Origin: Pelobates cultripes
Lineage: Eukaryota; Chordata; Amphibia; Anura; Pelobatidae
NCBI GenBank assembly: GCA_933207985.1
Contig: OW240912.1
Coordinates: 81,453,542 to 81,517,541 of the forward strand
Direction: 5' to 3'
Length of the DNA: 64,000 nt
Under the pieces are notes generated by a model. The model did not search any database. It was not told where the DNA came from and saw nothing but the letters and a program-made list of their open reading frames with translations. Positions 1 through 11,937 of this stretch are shown piece after piece. The stretch's first letter is position 1; every line of letters begins with the position of its first letter. Made by a program: the position numbers and the translations under genes.

Positions 1-454
1 GGATATATGGATATTATGGCAATTATTCACATTTGTAAGTTTGACTCTGAGCAACTCCAGTCCTCAAGGGTGACAGCCCTCCAGGCAGAAACTGTTTTAA
101 AAAAATCACAGAAAAAAAAAGCATCTGCAGCCAGTAAAATACTTACTGGGGGGCATGGTGGATGCGCTCAAGGTGAGAGACGGTAATGGGGTGCACAGAG
201 CATTGCTGGTGGAGGCACAGTGCGGCAGGTGCCTGCTCTATGGTTGTCTTGGCTCTCTCTGCACTGATTTCCCAGATCCCTTGTGTACCCATTAGTGGTG
301 CTGGGTGCTGGGAGCTGGGATGTGTCATGTCTTCAGCCTCGACATCAGTGCTGAGTTGTGAATAGCTCTGAAACCGCTAAAGGGTGAGGATCGACTCCAG
401 CTCCCTTTAAAGGTAATACAAGGGAGCTCATAAAAATAATAATAATATAAAAAA

Positions 455-690
455 CAAGTGTGTGTATATAGATGTATTAGTGTGTGTTAGATTGTTTGTA
501 TATAAGAGTCTGTATGTGTACACAAATGCGTGGTTGTGTACATGAATGTGTGTGTATAAGTCTCTATGTATGTAAGTATGTATGTATCTATGTCTGTCTA
601 TGTATGTATCTATGTCTGTCTCTATGTATGTATGTCTGTCTGTCTCTCTGCATGTATGTGTGTATGAATGAATAAGTCTGTCTGTGTACA
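455..690. repeat. GTAT/GTCT-rich microsatellite
   Basis: Impure tetranucleotide array of TGTA, TCTA and GTCT units. It opens long meaningless frames on both strands, none with a recognisable domain. It ends directly at the left end of the Tc1-like fragment at 693. Confidence 0.9.
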
Positions 691-692
691 TA

Positions 693-880
693 CAGTGAGC
701 AGCCACAAAATTAAAACTACCTGCCTAATATTGTGTAGGTCCCCCTCATGCTGCCCTAACAGCTCTGATGCATTGGGGCATGGTCTCCATGACCTCTGAA
801 CGTGTCCTTTGGTATCTGTCCTGTTGTAACCTTTTCATGAATCTGTGAGTGCTGGTCACCTGTTGCTATGTGGATATCTG
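693..880 (-). mobile_element. Tc1-like transposon fragment
   Basis: The stretch from the terminal repeat through TATTGTGTAGGTCCCCCT and the GCATTGGGGCATGG segment matches, from memory, the end of a vertebrate Tc1-like transposon whose transposase lies on the opposite strand. Only the end is present and it fades after about 190 bases. A second fragment of the same family lies inverted at 25620-25757. The family call rests on recall of the consensus, not on a search. Confidence 0.65.
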
Positions 881-950
881 ATTTTTCCCTAGGACTACAA
901 GCACCCGGTATGTAATCTTTTTGAGTCTGAGTGCAAGGATTTCATGTTTT

Positions 951-973
951 TATATATATATATATATATATAT
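951..973. repeat. (TA)n microsatellite
   Basis: Uninterrupted TA dinucleotides. The flanks 880-950 and 975-1265 hold nothing recognisable. Confidence 0.95.
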
Positions 974-1265
974 GTATTAAGGCAATTTGCCTGCATTTGT
1001 GGGAGGTGCTGGTTTGCTACCACTAGCCTACTTAAGGCACTCCCCTTACCTTGCTCCTTACCATTCGAGGTCAGCGTTGAATGACCCTCCCACCACACCA
1101 CTTTTTAACATTTATTTCCTTTCTATTTCTTTTCCTGGGCGGGCCCTCTTCTTTCTCAGGCCTACCTCATCGTCGGTTTCGCCACACCACAACCGACTTG
1201 CTCCTTTTATCATCCTACGCTTATTCATGGTATTTCATACTGTACTATCTTAAGCACCTAACACA

Positions 1266-1269
1266 AATA

Positions 1270-1300
<31 letters not shown>

Positions 1301-1480
1301 TTTTACATTCTTTATTTGATTGAGGCACATGTTTTATACGGTACAGAATGAAGAAGGGGAAATGAGCAAGAATTGTACAGTATAGGGGAATCATAACATG
1401 GTTCAACATTTCCTGAAAATAACAGCCTCAGTTTTTAATTTTCATATTTATTTTAACCTTGCAATGGAATTAGATCCAGT
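1266..1480 (-). mobile_element. (AT)n plus L1-type 3' tail
   Basis: An AT array is followed by a run of T and then CATTCTTTATTT, which on the minus strand is a poly-A tail preceded by an AATAAA-type motif. The following GTACAGAATGAAGAAGGGG is shared with the tail at 46920-47060. The simplest reading is a 5'-truncated LINE copy on the minus strand, with no coding part left. Confidence 0.5.
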
Positions 1481-2880
1481 AGCTGGTACACAAATACAGA
1501 TATAACAGTTGGCCTACCTCTTTTATTTTATTAAGTCCTCCTGGTACCCACAACACCTCCTACAGCAGCAATTACTAGCCATCCATTCCTGCGCTGAAAG
1601 AAGAGCCTATTATATGTAGATTCAAAAACGGGAGGTACCTGTATATTTTTTATATAGTGCCTTATATTGGAAAGTGAAAGGTTACAAGGTATAATGGAAT
1701 CTATTGTAGACAATTGTGACAAAAAATACAAACGCTGCCAAATCTTGCGAATAGTCTACCAAACAAAAAAAACATGAGATTAACATCAATCCACCTGTTT
1801 ATAGATCTGGCCATACACATTCTAAATTAAACACCGGTAGTCAGCTTGAGATAAGCGAGACACAGATTGGATCTCGTGCTGACAGCTTGTGTCTGTCATT
1901 TCCAGTCTGTCACGTGTATTCTACTTACAACACTGTCGATATCTAGAAAAACATGAAAAAGAGGAAATATATTTAAAAATAGATCTTATATATTTTCCCG
2001 ATTCCTGTTTGCTGTTGTAACGTGTTCTTGTTTGAGCACAGTCTGGCAGCCGGACGACTTTGATAAGCAGATTCCTTTGACGTCACGTCTGCTCTTGGAA
2101 ATAAAGAGGTTACAGAAACTGGCAGAAGGATAAAGATTCTCACCACAAGGGTTTTTCAGTGAACACACACAGACACAATCTGGTGGATCAGGCAGTAGCT
2201 TGCGTTTGCTGATCTCCTGTTTTGGATAAATGAGGGTGGTGAACTTTCCCTGTGACATGATTTCCATGAAGAAGCAGAAGTCTCAATCCTCTGCTTGTCT
2301 TATTTTCCTCTGCTACTGTCTTCCCAGAAACTGTCCACAAATACATTTCTCAGAGTGCGGGCTTGTTTCTGTGTGTGGGAGGAAGGTTAAAAGACAGGCA
2401 TATTCTGCTTAGGCTCAAACCATAAGCAAGAGAAGCAAAGACAGCAGACTGGAAAATACAATTTTGTTATTAGGAAAAAAAATTACAAAGGAAGAGCTTT
2501 GAAACAAATGAAAAATACACATATTACTTGTGGATGTCCCTGCTTCTTGCAAGTGCTACATTCATTACATTGGAAGGGGTATACTGGCTATAGAATAAAA
2601 AAAAGTCAGAGAAGGTAATTAAAAGAGAGAGAAGTGAGGGATGAGGGAAAATGGCATGATAGAATTGTAAAATCAATCAGGACGTTGCCTGCTAAAGATC
2701 TCCAGCCTACTGGAAAACAATGTGCTCAGAGAAGGAGCGGATATTAGCCTATTCTGCTAAATATAACACTCTTAGAGCTAAATATGGCATTTGGAACAAT
2801 GTGATAAATCAGTCAGGATCCATTCTTGTCAGTAGCTGTACTCCCTTTTCTTACCTTTTCTGGAATCCAGACGCACCCTT
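1481..2880. other. no recognisable feature
   Basis: AT-rich sequence without a frame, palindrome or terminal repeat that I recognise. The short open frames here have no domain content. Confidence 0.5.
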
Positions 2881-2884
2881 TATC

Positions 2885-3345
2885 TTTCCAGCCTTGTGTT
2901 TAAGAGCATTTCTGGGAAGCTCCCACCTTACCTGAGCAAAATGCTCCCCTCGGGGCTGTTCTCACTTCCTATAGCCTCCGATCCAGTACCAGTACTCTAC
3001 TTTGTCTACCTCAATACAAAAAGAAAGCGATTTGATCCTCATTTTCCTACAGAGGACCGCAATTATGGAACGACCTCCCACACACTTTAAAATCTTCCCC
3101 AAGCCCAAAATCCTTTAAGAGATCCCTCTCTACATATCTCAAAACAGAATGCACCTGTCATGGCTGATTATATATATCTTACCTGTTCTATGTTAAATTT
3201 TGTATATATGTTGTGTATTATTGTTTTTGTTTTTTATTGTACCCTACTGTAATGATGCAATGTTTTGTGGACCCAGAACATACTTGAAAAAGAGAGAAAT
3301 CTTAATGTATCTTTACTGATAAAATATTTTATAAATAAATAATAC
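2885..3345 (+). pseudogene. L2-type LINE, ORF2 C-terminus and 3' UTR
   Basis: The plus strand around 3050-3145 reads GPQLWNDLPHTLKSS, then SFKRSLSTYLKTE. This is the characteristic end of L2/CR1-clade ORF2 proteins (a P-LWN-LP block followed by an FK-LKT block). Upstream, at about 2900-2945, the frame reads KLPPYLSKML, matching the preceding YLS block of those proteins, with a frame change between them. The 3' part contains an ACTGTAATGATGCAATGTT segment and ends in TTTATAAATAAATAAT, as L2-type 3' ends do. The copy is 5'-truncated and no catalytic RT motif remains. Confidence 0.7.
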
Positions 3346-3619
3346 CTTAGGGCTCAGTGATATAGAGAGGCTCAGGTTCGTGGTAATCTAGGAAGAGAGA
3401 GAGGTGTATTTTGAGCACAGTCGGGCAGCAGATCAGCACAGACAGACAGAGCATGCAGGCACCCTGTAACACTGATCAGGGTACCTCTGTGTGGCTGGTT
3501 CTGCAGGAAATGACACCATGCCATGCATCCACCCCAAGGATAAGAATTACCCCCTCCCTGGCCAAAGGTAAGACTCAGGTAGAAGGAAATATATTTTTTA
3601 ATCCTTTTTTTTTTCTTTC

Positions 3620-4300
3620 AATTAAAAACGTTTTAGTGTCTAATCTCCCCCAGTACTGCCCCTTTACAGCTTCTATCTCTCCAACCCCCTTAGCAATCAT
3701 AGCCCTTTATAACCACCTACACTCCCTTTACCACTGCTCTTAATGCAATAACTCCTATAACCCCCAGGCACCCACAACTACCCCTATCCCAGGCACCCTT
3801 TAGAGCCCCTATACCTCCTGCACCCACTACAGCCCCTAACCCCCTACAGCCCCTACCCTCAGAACCCTCTACAACGCCTACCCCTTAGCACCCACTACAA
3901 CCCCTACCCCCCTGCACCCACTACACTCACTACCCCCCTGCACTGACAACATTCCCTACCACCTGCACCCACTAAAGTCCCTCCCCCCTGCAATCACTAC
4001 AACCTTTATTACCCCCGCCCCCACTTCAGCCCCTGTCCTCCCTGCACCCACAACTATCCCTATTCCCCCGGCACCCACAACTACCCTTAATCATCTTCTA
4101 ATCTTTCCCACTGCCCCCTTTATCCCCTATCCCCCTACAGCCCATATCCCCCCGGTACCCAGCACTACCCCTATACCCCCTGCACCCACTACTACCTCTA
4201 TCTCCCTGGCACCCACTACTACCCCTAATCGTCTACTAATAGTTCCATACATCTACTATTCCCCCTGCAATTACTACTAATGTGATATAGTGGTGGCAAT
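3620..4300. repeat. C-rich minisatellite
   Basis: Degenerate tandem units of roughly 25-30 bases built on CACCCACTACAACCCCTACC. The array has strong strand asymmetry (C and A on plus, G and T on minus). Copies are poorly conserved, suggesting age. Confidence 0.85.
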
Positions 4301-4671
4301 TATTAGTGCATTCTTTCACACCTACTCCCCTGCAGTCAAGCACATTCACTCTCTGTACTTATACACCCCTGCATTTCCTGACTATATTTGTGAGTATTTT
4401 CTCATCTTTGTTTTACATATTTAAACTCCGCTTGGGATACCGAATACCCCTGGGTTATAGGGGTGAGTACTAATTCAGCGCTCCACTTTAGGGAGTCTTT
4501 TTAAGTGGACTGGTTTTTTTTCACCCCCTTCTTAATTCTCCTATCTGCACTTTACATGCAAATATAGCCTTGCCCTTACACACACATAAAGACCCTCAAT
4601 ATAAATATGTCCCTGCATACTCGTCCTGGTGTCATGGACATACTTGAATTATAAAAAATAAAAACACAAGC
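4301..4671. other. no recognisable feature
   Basis: Transition from the minisatellite to a MITE. I see no gene or terminal repeat. Confidence 0.5.
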
Positions 4672-5177
4672 AGTTACAGGGGCACTATAGTCACCAGAGC
4701 CACTACAGCGTAATGTAGTTGTTCTGGTGTATACTGCCTGTCCCTGCAGGCTTTTTAATGTAAACACTGCAAAGGAACACATCTAGTGACAGTCACTCAG
4801 ACACCAGAGGTGCTTTATGGGTCAGTGCTGCCCATTGTGAACGCTCCTCATTGAGAAGCATTGATTCAGTGCAACTCTATGAGAAGATGCTGAGTGGGAC
4901 AGCATGGCGTTTTGCTACGCATGTGCAATAACCTTCCAGTGCTTTCCTATAGAAAAGCATTGGATTGGCTGAGATCATCTAATTTTATGATCTCAACCAA
5001 GGAAACAGAGTGGGGGCGGGGCCAGCCATGAGGAGACCGAGGCAGTGCTGGAAAAAAGGTAAGTAAATCACCTTTCTAACATGGTGGATAAGGGGGGCCG
5101 GGAACCTTAACGGCTATTTTAAACATATAGTGTCAGAAATGCAAACTTGTATTCCTGACACTGTTGTGTTCCTTTAA
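4672..5177. mobile_element. TTAA-ended MITE, family M, copy 1
   Basis: The left end GGCACTATAGTCACC and the right end GTGTTCCTTTAA form a degenerate terminal inverted repeat. Just inside the left end is a small palindrome built on TAGTTGTTCTGG. Just inside the right end is GTATTCCTGACACT. The same two end types occur in reverse order at 55666-56195, so this is one family in two orientations. Non-coding, about 0.5 kb. Class uncertain: the TTAA at both ends recalls piggyBac, but the terminal bases are not typical of it. Confidence 0.7.
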
Positions 5178-6660
5178 GGTGGCTTGTAGTTTTTCACACC
5201 TGGTTTGTAATTCGAGAGGCAAAACTTGGAGGCCTGCATACCTCATACAAACAAATTGCCACAATTCACACATAGCTCCTTATACATACTGTCATGCTAC
5301 ACAAACACACATGTAATAATCTACCATATTTAAAAACAAAAAACCTTGTATTTAAATATACTTTGAATCCACATATCCTGACACTACACACAGACATACA
5401 TACACCATTTGTCTCTGGTGTGTATGGTCCTGGAAAAGAATGGCTAAAGTCTGTCTATCTATCTCGTTCATCTGTTGTGGCTATCTATCTATCTTGCAGT
5501 AAACGGGTAAAATTGTATCTCTTCTTTACAGCACTGTCTCCAATAAAAAGAAGCATGGAATGATTGCAAATAACCATTTTATTTTGCTCTTTATGGAGTG
5601 CAGGAGCTTGCTAGCAAATTGATGCCGATTGTTAGCCAAGGATGATTACACCAGCTCAGTCCTGGCAAAGCTTCCTCTTATTATTAAAAGGTAAAACCTG
5701 ACGAACAGAGCGGCTTAATTTTGATACATCAAGTTATAATATAAACCTTACTCCTCCTACAGATACTCCTAAAATTGCAAGCTGATGTGGCAACACGGGG
5801 CATTATTTATGAAGAATACGTACTCAAACATTGCTGCTGTGGAATCAGTACAGATCTCAGATGCCCATTATTCTTCCTGACTGCAAACACATGTAGACTG
5901 GATTAACCAACTGATACCGCCACAAATTCTAAATGCAATATTCCCCTAATTACCATTCTGTTTGGATTCTTGTACAGTTTCCCATTAACAAAGTATTACA
6001 GAAATAAGAAAACAAACAGAAAAACTTTCCCAAATATCACAAAATAGGCAGGTATAGCAAAAATACATCACCTCGCCTATTGTCTGAGGAGGGACAGACC
6101 ACACCCCATAGCTGAATGTCTATCACGTCTTCCTTGAGGTAGGGATTCTGGGGAGCTGAGATATACATATGGCTTTGGTATGAAGTTTGTCCTGCATTTT
6201 GTGATTTTTGGAAGCTGTTATTATTTTTATTTATTATTTTCATATGACTTTGTTTGATAAAGGGCTTGTTATAAATTACCAGCTTTATATGTTTTATCAT
6301 TGGAGAGAATGAACCATATGCTGAACCACCTGGGGATTTGGATTCTTGCACCTTGCTGTGAGTCTACCTTGTCTGAAAATCATAGTTTATTGCTATAAAT
6401 ATTGGTGAAGCTGCCGAATGTGTATATTTTTCTCTTGGGTCTTTCACTGTTTGGAGCATAAACTGAATACACATTGTTATACAACACGGCTCTATAAACT
6501 AACTACTCTGAGCTGTCCCTAGTAAAGTCTTTAAATGAGCCAAAGACATATCCACAGAGAGGCAGTTCTGGAAACACCTCGTCACTATAAAAAAAAAAGA
6601 AATCAGAGGAGAATAAACAAACTGAAGCTGACCTGATACAAATATACAAATGATCAATCT
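5178..6660. other. no recognisable feature
   Basis: AT-rich sequence with short CA-rich and TATC patches near 5390-5500. No coding or mobile signature recognised. Confidence 0.5.
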
Positions 6661-7206
6661 TTAAAGTGACACTATAGTCACCTGAACAACTTTAGCTTAA
6701 TGAAGCGGTTTTGGTGTATAGAACATGCCCCTGCAGCCTCACTGCTCAATCCTCTGCCATTTAGGAGTTCAATCCCTTTGTTTATGAACCCTAGTCACAC
6801 CTCCCTGCATGTGACTTGCACAGCCTTCCATAAACAGTTCCTGTTAAGAGAGCCCTATTTAGGCTATCTGTATTGCAAGTTCTGTTTAATTAAGATTTTC
6901 TTATCCCCTGCTATGTTAATAGCTTGCTAGACCCTGCAAGAGCCTCCTGTATGTGATTAAAGTTCAATTTAGAGATTGAGATAGAATTATTTAAGGTAAA
7001 TTAAATCTGTTTGAAAGTGAAGCCAGTTTTTTTTTCATGCAGGCTCTGTCAATCATAGCCAGGGGAGGTGTGGCTAGGGACAGAAACAAAGTGATTTAAC
7101 TCCTAAATGACAGTGAATTGAGCAGTGAAATTGCAGGGGAATGATCTATACACTAAAACTGTTTTATTTAGCTAAAGTAATATAGGTGACTATAGTGTTC
7201 CTTTAA
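6661..7206. mobile_element. TTAA-ended MITE with about 200-bp inverted arms
   Basis: Starts TTAAAGTGACACTATAGTC and ends with the inverted counterpart GACTATAGTGTTCCTTTAA. Complementarity continues inwards for roughly 200 bases (for example TTTAGGAGTT on the left against the inverse of AACTCCTAAA on the right), so a transcript could fold into a long hairpin. Related at its outer ends to the M family but with a different interior. Non-coding. Confidence 0.8.
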
Positions 7207-7525
7207 CAGTGCGGTGCAGACAGGCCTATGTTGAAACAGATACTTAGAAGCTGATGGATCTCACAGTCTCCACAACTGTCAACTAAGAACAAGAATCTGT
7301 GAATCCAGTACATATGTGTTCAAAAAAACGGCACATTGCAAATGGAAAAGATTCAAAACGATAATAATGAGGTAAAGATCTTGCATAAACCACTTTATTC
7401 CACGGATTCTTCCTGCCTTGTGTCAATATTACAATATTACAGGTTTATGGTGGAGTAAAGGTCTATGAAATGCTTTCTTGGTACACACCATCATTGCATT
7501 AACATAACTAAGCAGTGTTGCTAAC
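7207..7525. other. no recognisable feature
   Basis: Unique-looking sequence between two mobile elements. Confidence 0.5.
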
Positions 7526-8610
7526 TACTGTATTTATTTGAATCTAATGCGCCATCAAATATAATGCGCATATGAATTTTGAATCCTGAAAGCCCCCCCC
7601 CCCCCCAATTTTTTGCTGGCGAATGTAATGCACATTAGTATAAGAAGATACTACTATACAACATAGATTTGAGTATGAACAGTGCATTAGATACAAGGGG
7701 CATATGATGCAAATTCCCCTGGGCAAAATTCGCCCTTGCAAAATTTGCATTCACATTTCAACAAAGACACGAGATACAGCTTTACTGTACACAGAAACCA
7801 AGTCTGGCATCCCTGCCGCAGTGATGCAAATACTAATTTCCCCCTCGTGAATTTGCATTGTATACTTGTTGTTGTGGCATGTACTTACCTCCGGCTGCGC
7901 AGCCCTTCTCCTGCCGCACGGTCCAACCGCTTCACGCGGCCGAACGGCATAGGAAAGGGTACTCACCTCGCTCGAGCCACACAGCCCTCCTCCTGCCTGC
8001 ACTCACCTCCACCTGCCGCGCGGTCCAGCCGATCCACGCGTCTGCGTGGCAGGAATCCCTTATATAGACTGTAGGCGTGTTGTCACGCTTGTTGTTAAAG
8101 TGACCACATCATCATTGCGATCCTAATCTATTTTGAGTCGCAATGATGAAGTGGACTATCAGTACACAGGTAAGACTATTTAAGACTTGCTTTGCCCATA
8201 TTCTTTGCCCTATCGTTATTTCTGTTTAGATCCTCGTTTAGTGCTCCTAGTGATTTCCTGTGTTTGACCTCGGCTTCGTATTTGACTCCTGATTTCTGGT
8301 TTCCTCCTGACCCCGGCTTTGTATTTGACTCCTGATTTCTGTTATTCCTGTCCTTGATTTATCATAACTCTGTTTCTTGTTGTATTAATACGTTAAGTCT
8401 GGCCATTCTATGGCCTGGTAATATGTCTTTCGGATCCACCTTTTGTGGATGTCCTCTTTTCTGCGTGTTGGGGTACGACTCCCGTGACAGTTGTATCTAA
8501 TGCACCGTTCGTACTTGAATCAAATGTGTCATTCAAATAAATGTGCATTCAAACTTTGGAGACTTTTTTTTGCCAATAAAGGTGTGCATTAGAATCGCGT
8601 AAATACGGTA
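7526..8610. mobile_element. MITE split by a solo LTR
   Basis: The left end TACTGTATTTATTTGAATC and the right end GATTCGAATT-like counterpart (read at 8588-8610 as TTAGAATCGCGTAAATACGG) are inverted repeats of each other. They carry the shared phrase CTAATGC just inside. Subterminal sequence on both sides repeats AATGCGC and AATGCAC phrases. The middle is interrupted by the LTR at 7873-8489, so this MITE is the older insertion. TA at the boundaries would fit Tc1/mariner, but that is inference. Confidence 0.65.
7868..8494 (-). mobile_element. Solo LTR with 5-bp target duplication
   Basis: The LTR body is 7873-8489, beginning TGTGGC and ending GTGACA on plus. It is flanked on both sides by GTTGT (7868-7872 and 8490-8494). 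Read on the minus strand it begins TGTCACGGGAGTC and contains a TATATAAGG box upstream of GC-rich sequence, so transcription on the minus strand is more likely. No internal retroelement sequence or second LTR is present, so it looks like the product of LTR-LTR recombination. A gypsy-type origin is inferred only from length, termini and the 5-bp duplication. Confidence 0.75.
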
Positions 8611-9917
8611 TGAATTGTAATTTCTAATTTATTCTCATATTTTTACTATTTATTTTCATTTTTCATTTACCATTCTCAGATAATTACTACGTATTGTAAT
8701 TTCTCATTTATTTTTGTTCTACTTCACTTTTCAAGTTATGATATGCTCTGTTACTTTCTTCTATTTGAAAATCAAACCGAGAATGTGAAAAAAAAACACA
8801 TCCTGCTTTCTTTACCCAAGTTTTTGCCTATTATGATTCATATTTATTTCTTTTCTTATCATGCCCAGTAGAATGTCTCCACTTAGAGAGTAAATTGATT
8901 CTTGGAATCTAATCTTCAGTGTTTGAATTCTGCTCACCAGGATAATTGGCCTGGATTGTTACAATGGGCAATATTCTCCCACAACACTTTTCAACATGAA
9001 TCATTTCAATTCTTTACATTCTTCTGATTTTTTAATGGTTTTAGGCTTGAAATCTCTCTGAATCTGGTGAATCCCCAGGGGTCTCTAATATGGATCAGTA
9101 TTTGGCAAAGCGTCAAAAAGTCTGTGAAAGAGGCCAGCAATCTAAATGCAAGGTTTTAGAAATACACTTGAGGTTTTTTTTGTTTTTTTCTGATTGTCGA
9201 CAAGGACTTACCCTTTCTTATTTCACTGAAATGTCTAAATTTTTACTTGGTACATCAACGAGCAGAGTGTCCTCCATCAAATAGTCTAAAGAAATGAATC
9301 TCTTTGCTTCCAACCTAAATCTTGTAGGCCATTGAGAAACCTTCCAATTCGTTTTCTATATTCAGATCTTTTCTTTTTTTTTTTGTGCTTCTTTTTCCAT
9401 GAATGATGCAATAAGAAGGAACGTAAAGTCAACTTTTGAGAGGTGTTTCATACAATTAAAAAACTCCATATGATAACCTCTGGGTCAACTCGCACTCCAC
9501 CTTCTGATTTGAATGATCTCAGTTTTCCCTTACTTGCGTGATAGGAGAACATAGAATTCCTTCATAGTAGCTATCAACCAACATTGTCCTCGATATAATA
9601 ACTTTTCCAAATGATTTAACTACGAAAAAAAAAAAATCTTAGACTTTAATATTGACTTCTGAAGATGAATTGAGTTAAATTGAGGCCATTGTTGAAAAGA
9701 TGTTGTGTGTGTTTATGCTTACCATAATGCGATGACCTGGTTTGGTGTCACCCCTTTTTTTAAAGGTCCCCTATTTACCTCTATTTTCATGTTTCTTACT
9801 AAATCTTTTTATTTCTTGGATCTTGTTACCAGTTTGAGATTTTTCTTTTGATTATTTATTTATTTTTTGGCAGATATGGGTTCTTGAGGCTGTTTATGAT
9901 TCTCGGTGTGAGCATAT
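8611..9917. other. no recognisable feature
   Basis: AT-rich, with several homopolymer T runs. I tried both strands for LINE or transposase motifs and found none that I trust. Confidence 0.45.
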
Positions 9918-11937
9918 ACATGTGTTTTTTTTTGTTGTAAATTCTTTATTTTTGGTGCTTTTGCAGTAATACATACACGGTCAAAGACGCCACAACAGCG
10001 TATGCATTTGGTACAATCACAGTTTAGCTGTTGTATTTGTTGGGCCATGTTGAACTTTGCACAGAAATGTTTATTTTTAAAACAAGGGCTGTGTAGTTAT
10101 AATGAGGTGTCTTGCTGTACCAGTGGTGAGTGAGGCAGGTATGTCTAGTGTTATCCCAATGGGACTGTTAAGTAGTGTTGTGACCCTGCTACAGGGTGTG
10201 GACTCGTAAAATGCCTGGCCCTGTACATGACTTGAGTTATGTTGGGTTTAGTAGCGAGTGAAGGACTAGGCGTCTGTGTTTCATCTATGTAAGAATATAA
10301 TATGGTACGGAGCTTAGGCATCTGTGCCTTTATAGGGCTTAGTCTATTTCGGTTGCTGGGCTGAATGGCTATTTTGTGAGGGTGCTCCTTGGTATACAAT
10401 GCCTTTTAACCTCAGGCATTAAGGGGGGGGGGGAGGAAGGGCCCGTATTTTGGTCTATGAGTAACTTTCCTATTGCTATGTGACTGTGTAAATAATGCCC
10501 ACCGGAATGGTTGGGACTAGGTTCCTTGAGGTCGTGATTAACTTAGCGTGGCCATGAACAAATGAAGCCAAACGGAACAAACAATGGTAATGACATTACT
10601 GTTAAGCTAGTAGTAGTATAGTCCGTACGGGTGTCAGGGCATGGGCCCCGGGTGGGCAGTGGTTGGCACTGTGGCTTCGGTGGATATTCCCAGCGTGGTC
10701 AGTAAGGCTTGGCCTTCTTTCAGAGTAGAGATCTTGTAGTGTTGGTCACCCTTGGTCACCCACAGTGTTCTGGGGGTTGCTCATTTGTATGTGATGCCCG
10801 CTGTTTGCAGAGTGGCAGTGAGGGGTTGCAATCTCTTGCGCCACAAGAGAGTGTCTTTGCTCAAGTCCTGGAAAAAGGTAAGTTGGTGCGTTTCGAAGTC
10901 GTATGGTGATTTTCCTTTGATGGCTGTCATTAGCAGTTTTATCCGTCAAGGATTGGCATCTCAAGATCATCATTTTTTTTCACCAAAATCGTGTGGGGAT
11001 GCCTTTGGAGCTTGCTGGGGGTTTGGCGATGCAGTATATACCGTCAAATGTGAAGTATTTCGCCTGCTTGTTGGGGAGGAGTGAGGCCACTAAGCGCCTT
11101 ATAAAGTGAGGTAATTCGTACAGTGGCACCGCTTCTGCTATTCCCCTGATTTTAATGGTTTTTTTCCTGCCTTTCCAGTCATCTAGTATGGAAATTTGTC
11201 TGCTGGTGGTAGCTTGCGCCGTTTGCATCTGGGCGACCGTGTTTTTAAGGGAGGTGAGGTCTTGGCGTAGTTCTTTCACCTCCCGTTCTGCAGTTTGGGT
11301 GCGGGCCAACACCGCTTGTACCCCTGCTGCTAGCCCCTTCGGGTCAGCTTGCCACATCAGTTGTAGGTTCTGTTGGAGTCCAGCCAGCATGTTCTGTATG
11401 TCCTGCTTAGTTGCCGGTTGTGATTCAGTAGTGGTTTGTGTGTGTGCGGCGTCTGTGCCTGCCGCGGCCATGCTATGTGTGGAACCCCCTGTTTCCGACC
11501 TCTCAGGTGAGACGGCCTCGGTGGCTCAGGACCGTGCAGGAGGGGGGGATTGAAGCATGCTGCCTATGTCCTGGTGCGGTGTGGGGGCACTCGAGGTCTG
11601 TTTGAGGGATCTCCGTCCCATTTCTTCCGGAGTGTAGAAGTCCTCCTCGGAGTATTGGGAGCTTGCCCCGAGCCACGACGACAGCTCCCTGGTCTGGTAC
11701 TGGTCACGTGTGCGGTAGGCCCCAGATCCTTTGGTGCGGCGTTTCGTGCCCGATGTCTTTAAGAAAGGCATCTGCGGGTGCCGCCGGGTGTCGGGAATTA
11801 GTTCCTGTAACTTATTTTCGCTGATGGTCTGTTTACGCGATTATTTTCACTTGTTTTTGCGCTAGTGTATCGGAGCAGTTGTAGATGGCGACCGCCGCGT
11901 TGCTCTGATAGCTCCGCCCCCACCTACCCATGTGTTG
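9918..11937 (-). mobile_element. L1-type element lacking ORF2 (HAL1-like)
   Basis: On the minus strand the element starts near 11929 with a GGGGGCGGAGCTATCAGAG leader. It runs through ORF1 (11771 to about 10640) and about 700 bases of 3' UTR, and ends in a poly-A tail at 9926-9935. CATGTGTT occurs just outside both ends (about 9918-9926 and 11930-11937), a plausible target duplication. There is no endonuclease or reverse transcriptase between ORF1 and the 3' UTR, so the total is about 2.0 kb. Its 3' end (CTGTTGTGGCGTC near AATAAAGAATT) is shared with the tails at 31005 and 33105, so these belong to one family. Confidence 0.7.
10640..11771 (-). pseudogene. L1-type ORF1 protein, broken
   Basis: The protein binds RNA as a coiled-coil trimer in the L1 family. 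The N-terminal 80 residues are polar. After one in-frame TGA (about 11526-11528) the same frame continues through a heptad-rich coiled coil (roughly residues 110-190). The start of the RRM-like domain follows, with the diagnostic RKKTIKIRGI block near 11150. The frame is lost near 10980. The C-terminal domain continues in other frames: SKDTLLWRKRL and GITYK are readable around 10800-10870. The start is the ATG at 11771, the first in frame after the leader. Both RRM and C-terminal parts existed, so ORF1 was full length before decay. Confidence 0.75.
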
